Source: JAGOFO01 sp964522105
GTDB lineage: Bacteria; Myxococcota_A; UBA9042; DTJE01
Length of the DNA: 64,000 bases
Assembly (NCBI GenBank): GCA_964522105.1
Contig: CAZFVA010000003.1
Location: 62,001-126,000 of the forward strand
Reading direction: 5' to 3'
The translations under genes were made by a program, and so were the position numbers. Shown one piece after another: positions 25,456 through 33,847 of the stretch. The notes under the pieces were generated by a model, which searched no databases, was not told where the DNA came from, and saw nothing but the letters and a program-made list of their open reading frames with translations. The first letter of the stretch is position 1, and each line of letters starts with the position of its first letter.

Positions 25456-26969
25456 GCGTCTTCTGCAGGTGGGTCGGTGATGGCGGCGAACCATGGATCG
25501 TCAACTGACGCCAGAACTGTTGACGCATTGTAGTCGAGGTTGCCGCTTATCTGCACCGGGCTTGATGAACCATCAAAGCTTGTCACAAATACTTCACGAT
25601 CCAGATAGTGCTGCGGGCTGTCATCCCTTATCGGGCGGCCTGATGAATCAAGGGCCGCCGTTCCAATAAAAATAACGTATTTTCCTGAAGATGAAACGTC
25701 GAAGCCGTCTTTCGGAACAGAGATACATGCGGCGGTGGCAATCTGCGGGAAATCAGTGATTTTCCTGAAGAAAGTTGGACCGGCAGCGTCCGGATTTCCT
25801 ATGTTTTCTACTGGAACTGCAACAATGTCTGTCCACGGTTTGTTGATGTCGGGATCGCAGTCTGACGAAGCGGTAAAGACGACCTCAGAATTGTCAGACA
25901 GAATTCTCAGCGGCGAAAGTATGGCATTCCAGCGCCACCACGGTTTCAGGTTCAGGCAGGCGTTTTGAAGATAATTGCCGCCGGTGTCGGTCGCCGGCGT
26001 CTTGACCACGGTTGACCACGTCATTACGTCATCTGCATCGGTGTCAATTTTGAATATGCGCAGCTCGGCGCTGTTTTCAACGTGAACAAAAAACAGTTTG
26101 CCGTCTGTTGAAAGGCCGACCGGTTGGTCGTCGGATAATTCAGGTGCCCCTGATTTGTACATGCACGTTTCGCCATCGGCGGTGTATGCCTGGCAGAATT
26201 GCTTACCGACTTTACGCAGTTGACTGTCCTTGAACATCCACAGCGTGACTGATGAACTGTCAGGATTTTGAAGGATCATGGAATCGCAGTCTTCGCCCGT
26301 TCTGAATCGCCCCGAGTAATTTGAATCTGCAAGGTCAGCGGCAGTCGGGAATGTGAACAGAACTTCCGTTTCAGTTGTCGGCAGTACAAGTTTTTCAAAC
26401 TGGTAGCATGTCTTTGCAGGGCCGGACTGCGGTTCGCATCCAGGTTTATAGCGGGAAATGTAAAGCGTTTCCCCGCAGAAAACAGCCTGTCTGACACTGG
26501 TCAGGGGATTTTCGAGTGCCATTGAAGCGGTCATCATGTCGTCAAATTCGACGATGGCCACGTCGTATCCATATCCGTTTGCCGATGCGCCCAGCGTGAC
26601 AGCGATATGGCGCAGGTCGCGGTCTGAAACACAGCCATTTGTGCAATCCAGGCCCAGGTCGGTCAGGCTTGACTCGACAATTTTGAAGTTGTCGGTCCAC
26701 CCCGGATTCCCCGGTTCAGGCGAGATTGCCGGGTTTCCGATAAGCAGTTCCCCTGGCGTTCCGCTGATTGCCCCGGCGTATCCGTAGATGACACGGAAGT
26801 TTTCATCGACAACGGTCGGATCGGGTCGGCCATTGTCTGTCGTGGTGTCGTTCGATGTGTCCTGCTGGTTGATGTCCGGCGACACAACGGGGCTGTCGCA
26901 TCCGGCAAGACAGAAACCGGCAGCAAAGAAGACTGGCAGGCAGTGACGAAAACAGGACCTGTTTTTCAT
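25446..26969 (-). CDS. Lipoprotein with TolB-like beta-propeller
   Basis: 507 residues from ATG 26969. The signal peptide ends in lipobox FCLAGC and is followed by a short Asp/Thr/Asn-rich tether. The rest shows repeated strands with motifs such as LSTDGKLFFVHVE and FDVSSSGKYVIFIG, which resemble WD40/TolB-type propeller blades that read values out of an internal table. It has several Cys pairs that could form disulfides. I do not recognise a precise family. Probably surface or periplasmic, and lineage-specific. Confidence 0.7.
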   Translation of the reverse strand: MKNRSCFRHCLPVFFAAGFCLAGCDSPVVSPDINQQDTSNDTTTDNGRPDPTVVDENFRVIYGYAGAISGTPGELLIGNPAISPEPGNPGWTDNFKIVESSLTDLGLDCTNGCVSDRDLRHIAVTLGASANGYGYDVAIVEFDDMMTASMALENPLTSVRQAVFCGETLYISRYKPGCEPQSGPAKTCYQFEKLVLPTTETEVLFTFPTAADLADSNYSGRFRTGEDCDSMILQNPDSSSVTLWMFKDSQLRKVGKQFCQAYTADGETCMYKSGAPELSDDQPVGLSTDGKLFFVHVENSAELRIFKIDTDADDVMTWSTVVKTPATDTGGNYLQNACLNLKPWWRWNAILSPLRILSDNSEVVFTASSDCDPDINKPWTDIVAVPVENIGNPDAAGPTFFRKITDFPQIATAACISVPKDGFDVSSSGKYVIFIGTAALDSSGRPIRDDSPQHYLDREVFVTSFDGSSSPVQISGNLDYNASTVLASVDDPWFAAITDPPAEDAQP

Positions 26970-27091
26970 GATGATTTCCACAGTTACACCATCATGATAC
27001 CGTTAAATGTCGTTTGAATTCCACGGGAATCTGGTATACACTCTTTGCCCCCTTTCCCTTATGCCCCGAACGGGGTGTCTGGCTGGAGCGT

Positions 27092-29120
27092 ATGACCCTC
27101 AATATAACCGAGCTTGAAGCGGTAATTCCCGAGATAAAGCATGCCGTGGCAGACGGTGTCTTTGCCGGAGTGGAATGTCCGAATCCGTGGACTTGTTTGA
27201 TCTCGATTGTTCCGCCTGTCGTTGGATCTGCTGAAGCCGGTCCAGTCAGGAAGATCATTTTTTCCCGTCGACCCGATCTTGCCCGTTTGAATCTGGAACC
27301 TCTTGAATCTAAAGCGGTTCGTCATGTCAAGCGCATGAATCAGGATCTGGAACAGTTCGTTCGAACCGTTAATCGGGTTCTTGAAGGTGCCATTGTCGGC
27401 CCGATGAGAACCAGATTCGGCGACCGCGTTGTATCTATTGATATGCTGGCCGATCGGTCACCCAAACCATCCAAAACCACCTTTTTGTTTGAATGCACGG
27501 GGATGCATCCCAACATGTTTCTGCTGGATGGCAGGCAGACGATAATTGCAGTGTTCGCGAAGTCTCTTTCAAAAAAACGGCGACTTGAAGTCGGGTGTCG
27601 TTACGAACAGCCGGTGCCGATTGGTGGCGTCAAGCCTTCCAGCCGCACCAGGTTGGAAATGACGCGTTTTGTTCAGTCTGGCGTGTCAGTAAGCGACCAG
27701 ATCTCTCTTATGTATGCGGAGCTTGATGAAATGGATGATAGAAAAAGAGAGTTCGCCGGCCTTTCGCAGGCGTTGTCATCGACGATCCAGGACAGAAGAA
27801 AGGTTGCCCAGTCGGTAAGGGTTGATATTGATCAACCGCCCAGACCCGGCAGACCTGAAGACCTTCAGGACCGGCTTCGTGAAAGACTGGCGCGGGTTGA
27901 AGGCGAGATTGTCGAGCTTGAAGAGATACTGGCCGCAGTACGTGCCGGTGATCAGGCAATCATAGACAGGGCTTACACAATTCTAAGAAGCTTTGAAGAA
28001 CGCGCTGATGTTCGCCCCGAGGTCCGCAGGCCTTCGCCAGGTTACGTTCCCCGCGAAGACAGCCGTGGCAGCAGCTACGCCCCGCGCGGGGACGCACCGA
28101 GAAGCTCTGAGGGTCGTGGTTACGCGCCTCGCTCAGACGCACCGAGAAGCTCCGAGGGTCGTGGTTATGCCCCGCGTTCAGATGCACCGAGAAGCTCTGA
28201 CTCCCGAAGGGCACCGAGCGACTTGTCGCGAGGGGATGGTCGTGGTTATGCCCCGCGGGATGCCGCACCGAGAAGTTCAGAGGGTCGTGGTTATGCCCCG
28301 CGTGATGCCGCACCGAGAAGTTCAGAGAGTCGTGGTTACGCACCTCGTGACGCCGCTCNNNNNNNNNNNNNNNNNNNNNNNNNNNNNNNNNNNNNNNNNN
28401 NNNNNNNNNNNNNNNNNNNNNNNNNNNNNNNNNNNNNNNNNNNNNNNNNNNNNNNNNNCCGACCGCGGCAGCAGCTACGCACCTCGTGATGCTGCACCGA
28501 GAGGAGACCGTCCCGACCGCGGCAGCAGCTACGCACCTCGTGATGCTGCACCGAGAGGAGACCGTCCAGACCGCAGCAGCAGCTACGCGCCTCGTGATGC
28601 CGCTCCTCGTGGTGACCGCCCGGACCGTGGTACTGGATACGCCCCGCGTTCAGACGCTCGTCCCGACCGTGGTGCTGGATATGCCCCGCGTTCAGACGCA
28701 CGCCCTGACCGTGGCAGCAGCTACGCTCCTCGCCGTGATGACTCGCGCAGCGCACCTCGCCGCGAAGAGGGCAGTACTCAGTCCCGCAGTTACGCAGCTC
28801 GTCGCGAGGGTGAGGCACCCCAGAGCCGTGGCTACGCACCGAGAGGAGACCGTCCTGATTCCCGAAGGGCACCGAGCGACTCGTCGCGAGGGGACCGTGG
28901 CAGCAGTTATGCTCCACGCGGAGACTCTCGTCCCGCTCCCGGTGGCTACGCCCGCACCGCTCCCGGTGGAGCCCCGCGAAGCGCACCACGCGGCGCATCC
29001 AGTGACGCACCGCGAAGCGCGTCCCGTGGTCGCCCGGCAAGTGGAAAACCGCGTACCGGCGCACACGGCCCCGCGAAACACGCGGCTCGCAAAGCAGGCT
29101 CGTCTTCCAGATCCAGATAA
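27092..29120 (+). CDS. NFACT-N-domain protein with coiled coil and long Arg/Gly-rich repeat tail (contains N run)
   Basis: ATG 27092 (GGAG three bases upstream). Residues 1-180 align with the NFACT-N domain of RqcH/Rqc2/FbpA: VNRVLEGAIVG, FGDRVVSIDM and FECTGMHPNMFLLD match the RqcH pattern including its conserved Asp-Arg pair (here 111-112). Residues 205-305 are coiled coil, like the CC-M region. NFACT-R is not seen. Instead there are over 300 residues of YAPR/RG-rich repeats, probably disordered and RNA-binding. RqcH adds C-terminal Ala to peptides stuck on 50S subunits. This protein may do a related job or have lost catalysis. The N run lies in the repeats, and its size is wrong because the frame differs on its two sides. 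Confidence 0.72.
28063..28358 (+). repeat. In-frame tandem repeats, 15-residue RGYAPR unit (left of gap)
   Basis: About six degenerate copies of a 45-base unit encoding RGYAPRSDAPRSSEG-like sequence. Copies differ mainly at third codon positions. The repeats caused the assembly break at 28359. Confidence 0.85.
28359..28458. other. Scaffold gap (100 N) inside tandem repeats
   Basis: 100 Ns in the middle of the repeat tail. Flanks are similar only because both are repeats. The frame differs on the two sides if the length is exactly 100, so the true length is unknown. Confidence 0.95.
28459..28735 (+). repeat. In-frame tandem repeats, 18-residue RGSSYAPRDAAPRGDRPD unit (right of gap)
   Basis: Three near-identical 54-base units followed by shorter variants (RGTGYAPRSDARPD). 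The units are more alike at the DNA level than those on the left, suggesting recent duplication. Confidence 0.85.
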
Positions 29121-29199
29121 CAAACTATACAACGCAAAGCGTCAATGGTTAAGTTAGATACATAGCTATTTGACTTATTTTGCTGTGGTTGAATAGAAA

Positions 29200-29730
29200 C
29201 TATTCTTCGGCCTTCCAGGTCTTGTTGATAGTGCCGTGTTTGACTGAAGTCCGCTTCTTTACGCCACGGGGCCCGACCAGAAGTAGAAAATATGTTACGT
29301 CAAGGCCGTTTCTACCCTGCTTGGCCTGACTGGTCGCGATTGTGCCGCTCCACCCGTCATATTTACCGCTCAATACTTTGACCCTGGATCCTTTCGTAAG
29401 GATGGCCGCCGGATCAACTGCCTGAGCGACCCGTGTTCCCTTGCGTCTGCGCACGACGGTCTTCTGACCGGCTGTCGCGATGTCATCAATGGTCATAAAC
29501 TTTGACGCAAGCTTTGACAGGTTGCTTCGGTCAATCATTTCATTGACCTTCGATTCGCCATAAGCGCCTTTCAGGAATCCGACAAGATTCTTTATCACCC
29601 TGGCCTTAAGCTTCTTTTCTTCAAAAATCTTATTGAACTGGCGTTCAATGGCATTGAACTCATCAATGTGTTTCTTGAGATCTTTGATGTACACATCTTC
29701 GATACCGGCATTTTCGTTTTCGCCAAACAT
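29200..29730 (-). CDS. KOW-domain protein of unknown function
   Basis: 176 residues. The first 75 residues are helical with many charged positions. A KOW motif (GSRVKVLSGKYDGWSGTI) starts at about residue 115 in a small beta barrel that ends in a basic segment. KOW domains occur in NusG, L24 and L14e and bind nucleic acid or RNA polymerase. No NGN domain is present, so it is not NusG. ATG 29730 has GGAGG eight bases upstream. Possible operator-like repeats lie in the promoter region (29779-29795). Probably a DNA- or RNA-binding regulator, but no partner is visible. Confidence 0.72.
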   Translation of the reverse strand: MFGENENAGIEDVYIKDLKKHIDEFNAIERQFNKIFEEKKLKARVIKNLVGFLKGAYGESKVNEMIDRSNLSKLASKFMTIDDIATAGQKTVVRRRKGTRVAQAVDPAAILTKGSRVKVLSGKYDGWSGTIATSQAKQGRNGLDVTYFLLLVGPRGVKKRTSVKHGTINKTWKAEE

Positions 29731-30041
29731 TTACAAATCCTCCCTCCCCCGGAACCACGGGATTAGTTGTTGTTTCCCTCCGGATAATTTCCGGACGACT
29801 GATTATGTTCACATCTTATGTAAGTTTGCACAAGGCGAAATTCCAATTCGTTGAAATCTAAAGCGATTTGACTGTTTTGGATGTGACATAGGTTTTCCCG
29901 TTTCTGCCGTCCATTTTTGACCGGAGCGCCAGTCTGATTTGACGGTTTCCGCAGAAAAGTTTAATTTTTTGCGGACGCATTATTTTTCCCCACGCGGACG
30001 CTGTTCAGGGTATTTTGGCAGGCGCGTAACCGGAGACCAAA
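29731..30041. other. Divergent intergenic region with two direct-repeat pairs
   Basis: 311 bases between the KOW gene and the PLP-enzyme gene, with no supportable ORF or structured RNA seen. It holds TCCGGA twice with 11-base centre spacing (29779-29784 and 29790-29795), which could be an operator for the KOW gene. It also holds GCGGACGC twice (29971-29978 and 29994-30001) ahead of the PLP-enzyme gene. A SAM or SAH riboswitch was looked for by eye and not recognised. Confidence 0.4.
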
Positions 30042-31397
30042 ATGGATTACAGAAAACCCGAAAAAGACCTTGAAGGAAGTTCGAGCCAGGTACCGGACGA
30101 GCCCCGTCCCGCTGATGCATCCGGATACCGGCGTTCGACCAGAATGATTCATGGTCGTTCTCAGTCGGCCAACTGGGAGTACAGCCACCACGCAATTCCC
30201 CCGATTACTGCGTCAACGACCTTCAGGTTGTCGTCTGTTTCAAGGGGTCAGCAGGGTTTCCTTGCGTTCGGAAATCCCGAGTGTGCGGACGGTGATTGCC
30301 CGACATACATTTATGACCGCCTTGATGAACCCACCACCGCCATGCTTGAAGATGCGATGGCCGAAGGTGAAAGTGGTGAATACGCAGTCGCTTTTGCGTG
30401 CGGTATGGCCGCCATTTCATCCAGTCTGATGGTCTGTTGTCCCACGGGAAGTCACATCATTGCCCATCCGGTGATGTACGGCTGTACCTACAGTCTTCTG
30501 ACCTGCCAGCTTCCAAGATTTGGTATCACGACCAGTTTTGTGGACGCCAGAAACATGGACGCGCTGAAGGCCGCCGTCACTCCAGCCACAAGGGTCATCT
30601 ATCTGGAAACCCCGGCCAATCCGACGCTTGAATGTATCGACATTGCACATGTCGCCACCCTGGTTCGTGAAATCAACGCGACCCGGGATGAAGCCAGTCG
30701 CATATGGGTCATTGTTGATAATACATTCCAGACGTTGTGGGGACAGCGCCCCCTCGAGCACGGTGCCGACATAGTCGTATCCAGCCTGACCAAGAATGTC
30801 GGTGGCTTCGGCGTCGATATGGGCGGCGTTGCCATCGTCCCGAAGGCGCTTCGCGTCCCGTTGCGCGGATTCCGCAAGGATTTCGGTGGGGTGCTTCCGC
30901 CGCGTGCAGCCTGGGACTTCCTTGTTTATGGCCTTCCGACCCTCGGCATCAGGCTGGCCCGTCAGGCCGCAACGTCCCAGAATGTCGCAGAATTCCTGGA
31001 AGCGCACCCGCTTATCAGCAAGGTGACGTATCCCGGTCTCGACTCTTTCCCGTACAAGGACATCGCCCACCGGCAGCTCAGGACGCCCGAAGGAAAGTTC
31101 TGCCCCGGCCACATGATCTATTTTGAAATTGCCGGCTCAGATCAGGTGTCCGCTGCACGCCGCGAAAGATGCATGAATTTCATTGCCGATCATTCGTATT
31201 CAATCACACTGGCTGTAAGCCTGGGTATGACCAAAACCCTGATCGAGGCGCCCGGTCTGATGACCCATTCGTCTTTCGACCCGGAAACTCAGGCTAAGCT
31301 GGGAATCCATCCCGGTGGAGTGCGCCTGGCCATCGGCCTTGAAGATGCCTCTGATCTCATCTCCGACCTTGCCGATGCTCTTGATAATTGCGTTTGA
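30042..31397 (+). CDS. Cys/Met-metabolism PLP-dependent lyase/transferase
   Basis: 451 residues. The PLP lysine is Lys251 in SSLTKNVGG, with Asp227 in IVDNTFQT and the motif ETPANPTLECIDI of the family. The first 40 residues are an extra leader without a signal peptide. The family includes cystathionine gamma-synthase, O-acetylhomoserine sulfhydrylase and methionine gamma-lyase. I cannot separate these by eye. ATG 30042 follows GGAG seven bases upstream. It converges with the baseplate operon that ends 35 bases away. Confidence 0.88.
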   Translation: MDYRKPEKDLEGSSSQVPDEPRPADASGYRRSTRMIHGRSQSANWEYSHHAIPPITASTTFRLSSVSRGQQGFLAFGNPECADGDCPTYIYDRLDEPTTAMLEDAMAEGESGEYAVAFACGMAAISSSLMVCCPTGSHIIAHPVMYGCTYSLLTCQLPRFGITTSFVDARNMDALKAAVTPATRVIYLETPANPTLECIDIAHVATLVREINATRDEASRIWVIVDNTFQTLWGQRPLEHGADIVVSSLTKNVGGFGVDMGGVAIVPKALRVPLRGFRKDFGGVLPPRAAWDFLVYGLPTLGIRLARQAATSQNVAEFLEAHPLISKVTYPGLDSFPYKDIAHRQLRTPEGKFCPGHMIYFEIAGSDQVSAARRERCMNFIADHSYSITLAVSLGMTKTLIEAPGLMTHSSFDPETQAKLGIHPGGVRLAIGLEDASDLISDLADALDNCV

Positions 31398-31432
31398 TAT
31401 CTGCGGATAAATCACAGGTTGAACAGAGCAGT

Positions 31433-32947
31433 TCAGTTGTTGTCAGGTATCTGCTGGTACGCCCAGATCGTAAACAGGTTTACATCGCGGTCCTGTCTTA
31501 TCGGTGTAATTGAAACCCGCAGCACCGGTTCGTTCACCATGGCAGACGGGATGACCACAACGGCATTTCGCCACCTGTGAATCAGGTCGCTTTGACATAC
31601 CACCAGGTTGGACGTCTTTCTGCCGTTGACTGTCACTTCACACTCGAAGTTTCCCCTTATGACATCTGTTCTTGCGATAAGAAGTATGTCGCGATCCGGT
31701 TCAACCCCGAGTATGTCGAACCCGGCACTCCCGCCTTCAAAGTGGATGCCGACGTCTTCCACGTTCTGGCCGTCCGGATATTTCAACTGCTGTCTTGATC
31801 TGTAACAGTCCCTCTCGTTACACACCGCGAATCTGTGTCTTTTTTCAGATTCGTCGTCAAAAACGTCAATCGTGTCGACCAGGCGGAATCTGCAGTCCGC
31901 CACCGCCAGGTTTTCTTCGAAAGTCGCGCTTCTGGTGCGCAGGGCGTCCAGCGTTTCGTCTGATTCCGAGTTAAGGCGCGTCGTTTTTGCTGAAGGTGAC
32001 AGGAACAAAGAACCAAGGGCTTTGACGGCATTCATCTGCAGCGAGATCTCTTCATCAATTGCCCTGGAAAGGTCGCCCCCGCGTTCAGTCTGATTCTCTA
32101 TGTTCCACTTGAAAGATGTGAACTCTCTGGTCCTGCTCAGCTCCCTGAAGTCTGCCTCGGCCTCGCTGCTGAAACTGGTCAGTGTCGCCCGCATCTTCTT
32201 CAGGATCAGCAAAGCCTTTTCACGGTCAACAGCCCCGGTCAGCAGGATAATTCCGGCGGTCGCGGCAAGATGTCTGATGTCCGATGCTGAAGAAATGCCC
32301 CGGAGCGCCGGTCTTCCGAAGACTTCTTCCTGCCTTTCAAACAGTTTTCTGATTCGGAAATCTGTCCCGGGCTGAAGGAATGAGCCTGAAGTACCGGCGC
32401 GCGGTACGAACCTCAAGTCAATTTCGCCGGGCTTGGGATCGTCGGGGTCGGCAGCATTCTTTATCACGCGGACGTCCTGATTCAGTTCGATGGCCGCCAG
32501 CTCCACGCTTTTGAGATTGTCCGGTTCAGTTGCGCAGATCTCGATTTCACACGATTCGGCGACCCGTTTGTGCCCCCGGAAAACCGGGTTGTCGTCGTAT
32601 TCAATGAACTCACAAAGGTTTTCGCAGAATCTGGCCGTAATCCAGATTTTGGCCGGAAGTCTCAACTCTGCCGTGTGCACTGTCCGTATAACCGGTTCAG
32701 GGACATGGATTTCCCGACCAAGTCCGTCAACGGCAAATCCAGGCGAGATTTCAATCGACATGCCCTGACCCCGGGAAGTGACGCGGAGCCCGCCGGAATA
32801 ATGGCCGCACACACCTGCCGAATGCATCATTCTGTTGTGCTGGCGCCGTCTTTCCACATGGTAGTTTTCCCCATCATTCAGGTCGCGGTCTGTTGCAAGG
32901 AATCCCCTGAAGTAATTGAGTCTTTTCAAGATCTTCTGGTTGTCCAT
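31433..32947 (-). CDS. Baseplate-associated protein of contractile tail/eCIS clusters
   Basis: 504 residues from ATG 32947, which has AGGAGG just upstream and overlaps the previous stop by one base (TGATG). The N-terminus LNYFRGFLATDRDLNDGENY and the following HNRMMHSAGVCGHYSGGLRV resemble the conserved start of a protein found beside gpJ-like baseplate genes in extracellular contractile injection and phage-tail-like clusters. The rest is mixed and unrecognised. It is the last of four coupled genes. A role as a baseplate or tail-fibre-adaptor subunit is inferred from its neighbours. Confidence 0.7.
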   Translation of the reverse strand: MDNQKILKRLNYFRGFLATDRDLNDGENYHVERRRQHNRMMHSAGVCGHYSGGLRVTSRGQGMSIEISPGFAVDGLGREIHVPEPVIRTVHTAELRLPAKIWITARFCENLCEFIEYDDNPVFRGHKRVAESCEIEICATEPDNLKSVELAAIELNQDVRVIKNAADPDDPKPGEIDLRFVPRAGTSGSFLQPGTDFRIRKLFERQEEVFGRPALRGISSASDIRHLAATAGIILLTGAVDREKALLILKKMRATLTSFSSEAEADFRELSRTREFTSFKWNIENQTERGGDLSRAIDEEISLQMNAVKALGSLFLSPSAKTTRLNSESDETLDALRTRSATFEENLAVADCRFRLVDTIDVFDDESEKRHRFAVCNERDCYRSRQQLKYPDGQNVEDVGIHFEGGSAGFDILGVEPDRDILLIARTDVIRGNFECEVTVNGRKTSNLVVCQSDLIHRWRNAVVVIPSAMVNEPVLRVSITPIRQDRDVNLFTIWAYQQIPDNN

Positions 32948-33819
32948 CACTCCTCCTGAATTGATTTACCATGACAAGACATGCCTGCTTCAGCAGACGT
33001 CTGCCGACTGATTCCGCTGCGGGTAAAGCCTGTTCGTGCGGGGTTGTGCTGTTGCGTCTGTGTGTTCGAGGTATCAGGAAACGCAAGCGCGTAAAATGTG
33101 CCGGCCGGCTTGATTGAATTAACCGTTCTGTGAATTGTCTGGATAACTTCGGCGTCCGGTCTGCAGTTTAAATTTACCGTGAACACCGTCGTTTTCAGAA
33201 CTCTTTCGCATACTCTGCAATCCGCCCCGATTACGGTACTTACGCCAACTCTGAACTCATTGAACGGCAGGCTGTTTTCCACTATTTCGGCTTCAATACC
33301 GGTCATCAACTTAACAGCCCGCCTGATCGATTCCGGTGTGCCGTTTTCTTTTCGCAGAATGCAGAAGGCAGCCAGGACGTGGCGCGGGGCGGTTGACAGG
33401 TCAGGCAGATTGTAAATGGTGGCCAGCATCTGTCCGGGAATTCGTAAGTAGTCATCAGGGCACCGGTGAATTGAAAACACGTTTTGCAGCAGGCAGAGAT
33501 CGCGGTCGGTTTCCAGATGTGCGTGCGCGAATATTCGCAGGAAGTTTCTTAAGAAACCGGTTGAGTCTGATTCAGTCAGCGTCGCGGGAAGGTGTCTGCC
33601 AAGGTCCGGGCCGCTTACGGTAAGTGTTACCGGCCCGGCATGGTCAGTCTGCACATCCGGTGCCGGGTCCTGCGACAGCACCAGATCCCAGCGGCCCTTC
33701 GATTCTTGGACGACAGTTTTAACGGTGTGGAACCTGTTTTTCGCCAGAATCCGCGATGCGTCTTTCCAGTTCAGTCCAGTTACATCGGGTATTCTGGAAG
33801 TGGAAGCATGTTTAATCAT
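32947..33819 (-). CDS. Phage tail protein I-like baseplate subunit with N-terminal PASTA domain
   Basis: 290 residues from ATG 33819. Residues 10-70 (IPDVTGLNWKDASRILAKN, then SQDPAPD) are a PASTA domain, a fold that usually binds peptidoglycan. Residues 80-260 resemble tail protein I (P2 gpI-like, TIGR02242 type), with TGFLRNFLRIF and VKLMTGIEAEIVE. Tail protein I joins the wedge to the fibre or spike. The combination suggests that the structure touches the cell wall. The C-terminal 35 residues are polar and probably disordered. It sits 28 bases after the gpJ-like gene. Confidence 0.72.
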   Translation of the reverse strand: MIKHASTSRIPDVTGLNWKDASRILAKNRFHTVKTVVQESKGRWDLVLSQDPAPDVQTDHAGPVTLTVSGPDLGRHLPATLTESDSTGFLRNFLRIFAHAHLETDRDLCLLQNVFSIHRCPDDYLRIPGQMLATIYNLPDLSTAPRHVLAAFCILRKENGTPESIRRAVKLMTGIEAEIVENSLPFNEFRVGVSTVIGADCRVCERVLKTTVFTVNLNCRPDAEVIQTIHRTVNSIKPAGTFYALAFPDTSNTQTQQHNPARTGFTRSGISRQTSAEAGMSCHGKSIQEE

Positions 33820-33847
33820 CAAGTTTGCCCCGTTGCATCGGCGCCTT

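Noticed and set aside
28063..28735. Regular repeats that could look like a CRISPR array
   Set aside because: Repeats are in frame, lack unique spacers, and encode a continuous RG-rich protein.
28336..29064. Long open frames on the minus strand and in other frames across the RG repeats
   Set aside because: They are shadows caused by the skewed codon use of the repeats. They have no start signals or family resemblance.
29900..30041. SAM or SAH riboswitch before the Cys/Met PLP enzyme
   Set aside because: No conserved core or pseudoknot was recognised by eye.
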